From: an uncultured Bacteroidales bacterium
GTDB taxonomy: Bacteria > Bacteroidota > Bacteroidia > Bacteroidales > F082
NCBI GenBank assembly: GCA_905233685.1
Contig: CAJOEZ010000010.1
Span: forward strand, 1-64,000
DNA length: 64,000 nt
Direction: 5' to 3'
Made by a program: the position numbers and the translations under genes. A model generated the notes under the pieces. The model was not told the origin of the DNA. It saw nothing but the letters and a program-made list of their open reading frames with translations, and ran no database searches. This document shows positions 60,858 through 64,000 of the stretch, in pieces; position 1 is the first letter of the stretch, and each line of letters begins with the position of its first letter.

Positions 60858-61232
60858 TTAGTATAATTCATCAGCCCCTCCGTAATAATCATATAAGTCT
60901 TGATAATCCAATTCCAATTGTTCTAAGATCTCTTCAGCTGATAAGTTAGTGTTTACCTGAATATTTCCGGGCAATGTTAAGATTACCCCATGACCATTTA
61001 AATTCTGGCTATTCACTTGAGGCATAATCAGTTGGCCCTTTTGAAGTAATTTTTCCGGATGTTTGATAACTGTATCATCTGGATATTCATATCTTGGGTA
61101 TACATAGTGTTTTTCTACTACCGTGGGTGGATATTTCTTATCTAGATAATCAGATAAAAAAGCTATAGGAATTATCCATATCGGGCTCAAAGCGATTATT
61201 ATAAAAAGTATATTAGTATTCTTTACTTTCAT
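60858..61232 (-). CDS. Membrane-anchored hypothetical protein, 124 aa
   Basis: One N-terminal hydrophobic helix (NILFIIIALSPIWIIPIAFL) and then a soluble tail rich in Asn, Gln, Tyr and Asp (VVEKHYVYPRYEYPDDTV ... LDYQDLYDYYGGADELY). No domain recognised. AT-rich, same strand as the GIY-YIG gene and 27 nt upstream of it, so both may form one transcript from the -7 box at 61315-61322. Confidence 0.6.
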   Translation of the reverse strand: MKVKNTNILFIIIALSPIWIIPIAFLSDYLDKKYPPTVVEKHYVYPRYEYPDDTVIKHPEKLLQKGQLIMPQVNSQNLNGHGVILTLPGNIQVNTNLSAEEILEQLELDYQDLYDYYGGADELY

Positions 61233-61314
61233 TAGTCTTTCTTTCTTTTTTACGCAAAGTAATTTCGTCTTTTCTGCTAATGATATTCACCTAAAACATC
61301 GTTTTATTCAGCGG

Positions 61315-61322
61315 CAAAGATA
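61315..61322 (-). promoter_or_regulatory. -7 box TATCTTTG for the 124-aa and GIY-YIG genes
   Basis: Exact box on the minus strand, 83 nt before the start at 61232. Confidence 0.58.
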
Positions 61323-61441
61323 CAAAAATATGCGTTCACCGTTGGATAAAACACATTTTTCATCTGATTGACGCAACAATTCCTTGCCAAAATGTCAGTT
61401 TTCCAAATGGCACACAATTTGACAAAAGACGCGCGTCAATT

Positions 61442-61484
61442 CTGGATTGCTTCGTCGTGCCTCCTCGCAATGACGCGAAGCGAC
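61442..61484. repeat. Palindromic repeat, half copy
   Basis: CTGGATTGCTTCGTCGTGCC then TCCTCGCAATGACGCGAAGCG; corresponds to one arm of the elements at 30714 and 33134. It stands just before htpG. Confidence 0.72.
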
Positions 61485-61530
61485 AAAGAATCTTTAAATC
61501 TTAAATTTTGAATTTTAAATACTTAACGAT

Positions 61531-63413
61531 ATGCAAACCGGTAACATTGGAGTAAAGACAGAAAACATTTTCCCTGTCATCAAGAAGTTCTTGTATTCTG
61601 ACCAGGAGATCTTCCTGCGCGAAATCATCAGTAACGCTGTGGACGCCACACAGAAACTGAAAGCCTTGGCCGCCTCGGGCGAGTTCAAGGGCGAACTGGG
61701 CGACCTTACTATTAAGGTGGAAGTCGATAAGAAGAAAAAGACCCTCACCGTGCGCGATAGAGGCATCGGCATGAATGCCGAAGAGGTCGACAAGTACATC
61801 AACCAAATCGCCTTCTCGGGTGCTGAGGAGTTCATCGCCAAGTTCAAGACGCAAAGCGAAGCCGAAGCCGCCAACATCATCGGCCACTTCGGATTGGGCT
61901 TCTATTCCGCCTTCATGGTATCATCTAAGGTCTCCCTAATTTCGAAGTCCTGCAAGGAAGAAGGCAAAAACGGCGTCATCTGGGAATGCGACGGCAGCCC
62001 GGAGTACACGATGAACGAGATCCCGAAGGGTGACCGCGGCACCGACGTCATCCTTTATATCAGCGACGATGCCGCCGAGTTCCTCGAAGAAGGCCGCATC
62101 CGCGAACTGCTCAACAAATACTGCAAATTCCTGCCCATCCCGATCCAATTCGGCACGCGCAAGGTGCAGGAGGAAATCGAGGGCGAGACCGACAAGGACG
62201 GCAAACCCAAGACCAAGGAAGTGGAGAAGCCCTGGATCATCAACGACGTTGCGCCGCTGTGGAAGAAAGCCCCGACCGACATCAAGGACGAGGAGTACAA
62301 CGACTTCTACCACACGCTCTACCCGATGAACTTCGGCGAGCCGCTGTTCCACATCCACCTCAACGTGGACTACCCCTTCAACCTCACGGGCATCCTCTAT
62401 TTCCCGAAGGTGAAGAACCGCTACGAGTTCCAGCGCAACACAGCGTCGAAGGCATCCTGCCCGAGTTCCTCTCGCTGCTGCACGGCGTCATCGACTCGCC
62501 CGACATCCCGCTGAACGTCAGCCGCTCATTCCTGCAAAGCGACCAGAACGTGAAGAAGATCTCGACCTACATCACCAAGAAAGTGGCCGAGAAACTGGAG
62601 GAGCTCTTCAAGAAAGACCGCGAGGCCTACCAGAAGAACTGGGACGACATCCGCGTGTTCATCGAATACGGCATGATGAGTGACCCGAAGTTCTACGAGC
62701 GCGCCGAGAAGTTCTTCCTCTTCAAGGACACCGACGACAAATACTACACCATCGAGGAGTACAAGGCGCTCATCAAGGAGCAGCAGACCAACAAGGACAA
62801 GTTCCTCGTTTACCTCTACGCCACCGACAAGGACGACCAATACACCAACATCGAGAACGCCAAGGCGAAGGGCTACAACGTCCTGATGATGGACGGCATC
62901 CTAGACCCGCATTTCATCAGTGCCTACGAACAAAAGGAGGGCGAAAAAGGCGATGACAACCGCGCGATGTTTGCCCGTGTCGACTCCAACACCATCGACA
63001 AACTCATCGTGAAGGACGACAAGGAAGCCGCCTCGGGCCTCGACGACAAGCAGAAAGGGACCGTGAAGGCTGCCTTCGAGAAGGTCATCGACAAAGTAAG
63101 ATTTAACGTGGAATTCAGCAACGAAGGTGCAGAAGCTGCCCCCGTTGAGGTCACCCAAAACGAGTGGATGCGCCGTATGAAGGAGATGGAACAGATGGGT
63201 GGCGGCCCAATGTCGTTCTACGGCTCGATGCCCGACAGCTACACGCTGATGCTCAACACGAACAGCCCCGTCATCACTGGCTTACTCGACAAAGACGAAG
63301 CCGCACAAGAAGCCACGATTCGGCAGATTTACGACCTCGCTTTGCTCTCTAAGAATTTGCTCAAGGGCAAGGATTTGAGCGAGTTTGTGAAGAGGAATTT
63401 GGAGAAGCTATAG
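61531..63413 (+). pseudogene. htpG: Hsp90 chaperone HtpG, disrupted by an apparent 37-nt deletion and frameshift
   Basis: The first frame (61531-62439) encodes the ATPase and part of the middle domain: LREIISNAVDATQKLK, VRDRGIGMNAEEVDKYIN, IGHFGLGFYSAFMV. The second frame (from 62442 to the stop at 63413) continues with SVEGILPEFLSLLHGVIDSP and DIPLNVSRSFLQ to the end. Between Asn303 (AAC at 62437-62439) and the Ser codon at 62442 only two bases remain, whereas family members have about 13 residues of the form KIQLYCNQVxVTD there; about 37 nt are therefore missing and the reading frame shifts. A truncated 327-residue product would end at 62514. Real loss of function or an assembly error cannot be told apart here. 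Confidence 0.88.
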
Positions 63414-63421
63414 AAATTGTT

Positions 63422-63429
63422 TATTTTTG
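63422..63429 (+). promoter_or_regulatory. -7 box TATTTTTG for hicBA
   Basis: Exact box 20 nt before ATG 63450, just after the htpG stop, so the pair is expressed independently of htpG. Confidence 0.6.
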
Positions 63430-63449
63430 CAGGTGAAAAACAACCCAAT

Positions 63450-63668
63450 ATGGAATACACCATTTTGATCCACAAAGACGAAGCAGAAGGCTGGTATTGC
63501 GGCCAATGTCAACAATTACCCGGTGCCATCTCGCAAGGCAAGACCCTTGATGAGTTGATGGAGAACATGAAGGACGCCATCCAACTTGTTCTGGATTATA
63601 ACAAGGAGCAAGCCCTACATGCCTTTGAAGGCGAGCGTTTCTTCTATCGGAAATTAGCCCTCGCATGA
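63450..63668 (+). CDS. hicB: HicB-like antitoxin
   Basis: 72 residues with the degenerate RNase H-like HicB half: EYTILIHKDEAEGWYCGQCQ, LPGAISQGKTLDELMENMKD, AIQLVLDYN. Short version without a DNA-binding C-terminus. ATG 63450 is chosen; the ORF extends 11 codons upstream across the -7 box. Neutralises the toxin encoded next; the order antitoxin-then-toxin and the 4-nt overlap (ATGA) are normal for this variant. Confidence 0.82.
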   Translation: MEYTILIHKDEAEGWYCGQCQQLPGAISQGKTLDELMENMKDAIQLVLDYNKEQALHAFEGERFFYRKLALA

Positions 63669-63856
63669 AAAGGAATCTGCTCATAACGCATTTGACGCAG
63701 AACAACTGCACTTTATACCGCGAAGGAGCGAGGCATAGTTTGTATGTTAGTTCAAACGGCAATGTCGCTGCCGTGCCGCGCCATCCTGAGATTTCGGACT
63801 ATACAGCAAAAACCATCTGCAAACAATTGGGAATTCCTGTCATTAATTACAATTGA
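63665..63856 (+). CDS. hicA: HicA-like mRNA interferase toxin
   Basis: 63 residues, double-stranded RNA-binding-like fold: LLITHLTQNNCTLYREGARH with the likely catalytic His, SLYVSSNGNVAAVPRHPEIS, and TAKTICKQLGI. Length and position after hicB fit HicA, which cleaves mRNA. Some HicA positions (GSH motif, here GARH) are substituted, so the activity is probable rather than certain. Confidence 0.8.
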   Translation: MKRNLLITHLTQNNCTLYREGARHSLYVSSNGNVAAVPRHPEISDYTAKTICKQLGIPVINYN

Positions 63857-63951
63857 TTCCCAACAGTTATTTAGCTATCGACGAAACCGAAGTGGGCTAT
63901 GGAAACAAGATCCCGTTTTGGATGTTCGGGTTGCTTTATTGAAAGTTTTAT

Positions 63952-63959
63952 TATCTTTG
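63952..63959 (+). promoter_or_regulatory. -7 box TATCTTTG with TTG at 63931
   Basis: Exact box, with TTG 18 nt upstream, the best-spaced promoter of the window; 18 nt before ATG 63978. Confidence 0.65.
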
Positions 63960-63977
63960 CACCCAAAGAAAGAAAAC

Positions 63978-64000
63978 ATGTCCAACGCCATCACCATCCT
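63978..64000 (+). CDS. Start of an unidentified gene, cut by window end
   Basis: Only seven complete codons (MSNAITI) are visible after a strong -7 box. Too short to identify. Confidence 0.5.

Overview
The window comes from a member of the Bacteroidota, most likely an uncultured Bacteroidales of gut or rumen type. Evidence: most intergenic starts carry the Bacteroidota -7 box TAnnTTTG, Shine-Dalgarno motifs are weak, three large exported proteins end in type IX secretion (T9SS) type A sorting domains (YPNP ... GIY/GVYLL), signal-peptide lipoproteins are frequent, and several gene orders are typical of the phylum (purM-prfA-pyrF, a secDF fusion, rpsL-rpsG). Most of the window is moderately GC-rich with C/G-rich third codon positions. 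Some patches are clearly AT-rich (10.07-11.2 kb, 60.4-61.2 kb) and look acquired. No rRNA, tRNA, CRISPR array, transposase or phage gene was seen.

Layout. 0-5.5 kb: start of the str operon (rpsL, rpsG partial, minus strand, long leader), small orphan genes, lpd, rfbC and a lytic transglycosylase. 5.8-17.7 kb: an accessory block, all on the minus strand. It holds exported LPP20-like, Sel1-repeat and transglutaminase-like proteins, an ECF sigma/anti-sigma cluster and, embedded among them, a probable phage-defence cassette (RloA-type ATPase + RloB, the AbiL/RloAB architecture) followed upstream by an AT-rich HEPN-motif protein of unknown family. 18-28 kb: uvrA, a zinc metallopeptidase lipoprotein, a GH73/LysM hydrolase, rsmG, an M16 protease and an MFS transporter. 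28-31 kb: a repeat-rich segment with a C-type-lectin/FGE-fold lipoprotein whose C-terminus looks like a diversity-generating-retroelement variable region, a small exported repeat protein, and a possible ~200-nt non-coding RNA. 31-48 kb: housekeeping genes on the plus strand (grpE, dnaJ, an ABC-2 exporter, secDF, purM, prfA, pyrF) interleaved with secreted proteins (a C10 protease and a PorE-like OmpA protein). 48-60 kb, minus strand: T9SS cargo, ilvE, a Fic-lipoprotein-methyltransferase operon, GH20 hexosaminidase and a dicarboxylate symporter. 60-64 kb: an AT-rich GIY-YIG patch, an htpG broken by an apparent 37-nt deletion, a HicBA toxin-antitoxin pair and the first codons of another gene.

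How the genes work together: secDF feeds the Sec pathway, which exports many lipoproteins and T9SS substrates (C10 protease, Omp28-like protein, cleaved-adhesin protein). The PorE-like protein may anchor the T9SS to peptidoglycan. The MltD-like and GH73 enzymes and the GH20 hexosaminidase process peptidoglycan and glycans. The ECF sigma cluster probably controls envelope genes; three exported-protein genes near it share an extended promoter, GACTAwTTTTG. The most unusual items are the RloAB + HEPN block, the 11-bp tandem repeat inside the Fic gene (possible phase switching), the candidate DGR-type target, a shared C-terminal PxGSG-helix-RKR motif in two unlinked small exported proteins, and families of palindromic repeats between genes. 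All calls were made by reading the sequence; no database search was run.
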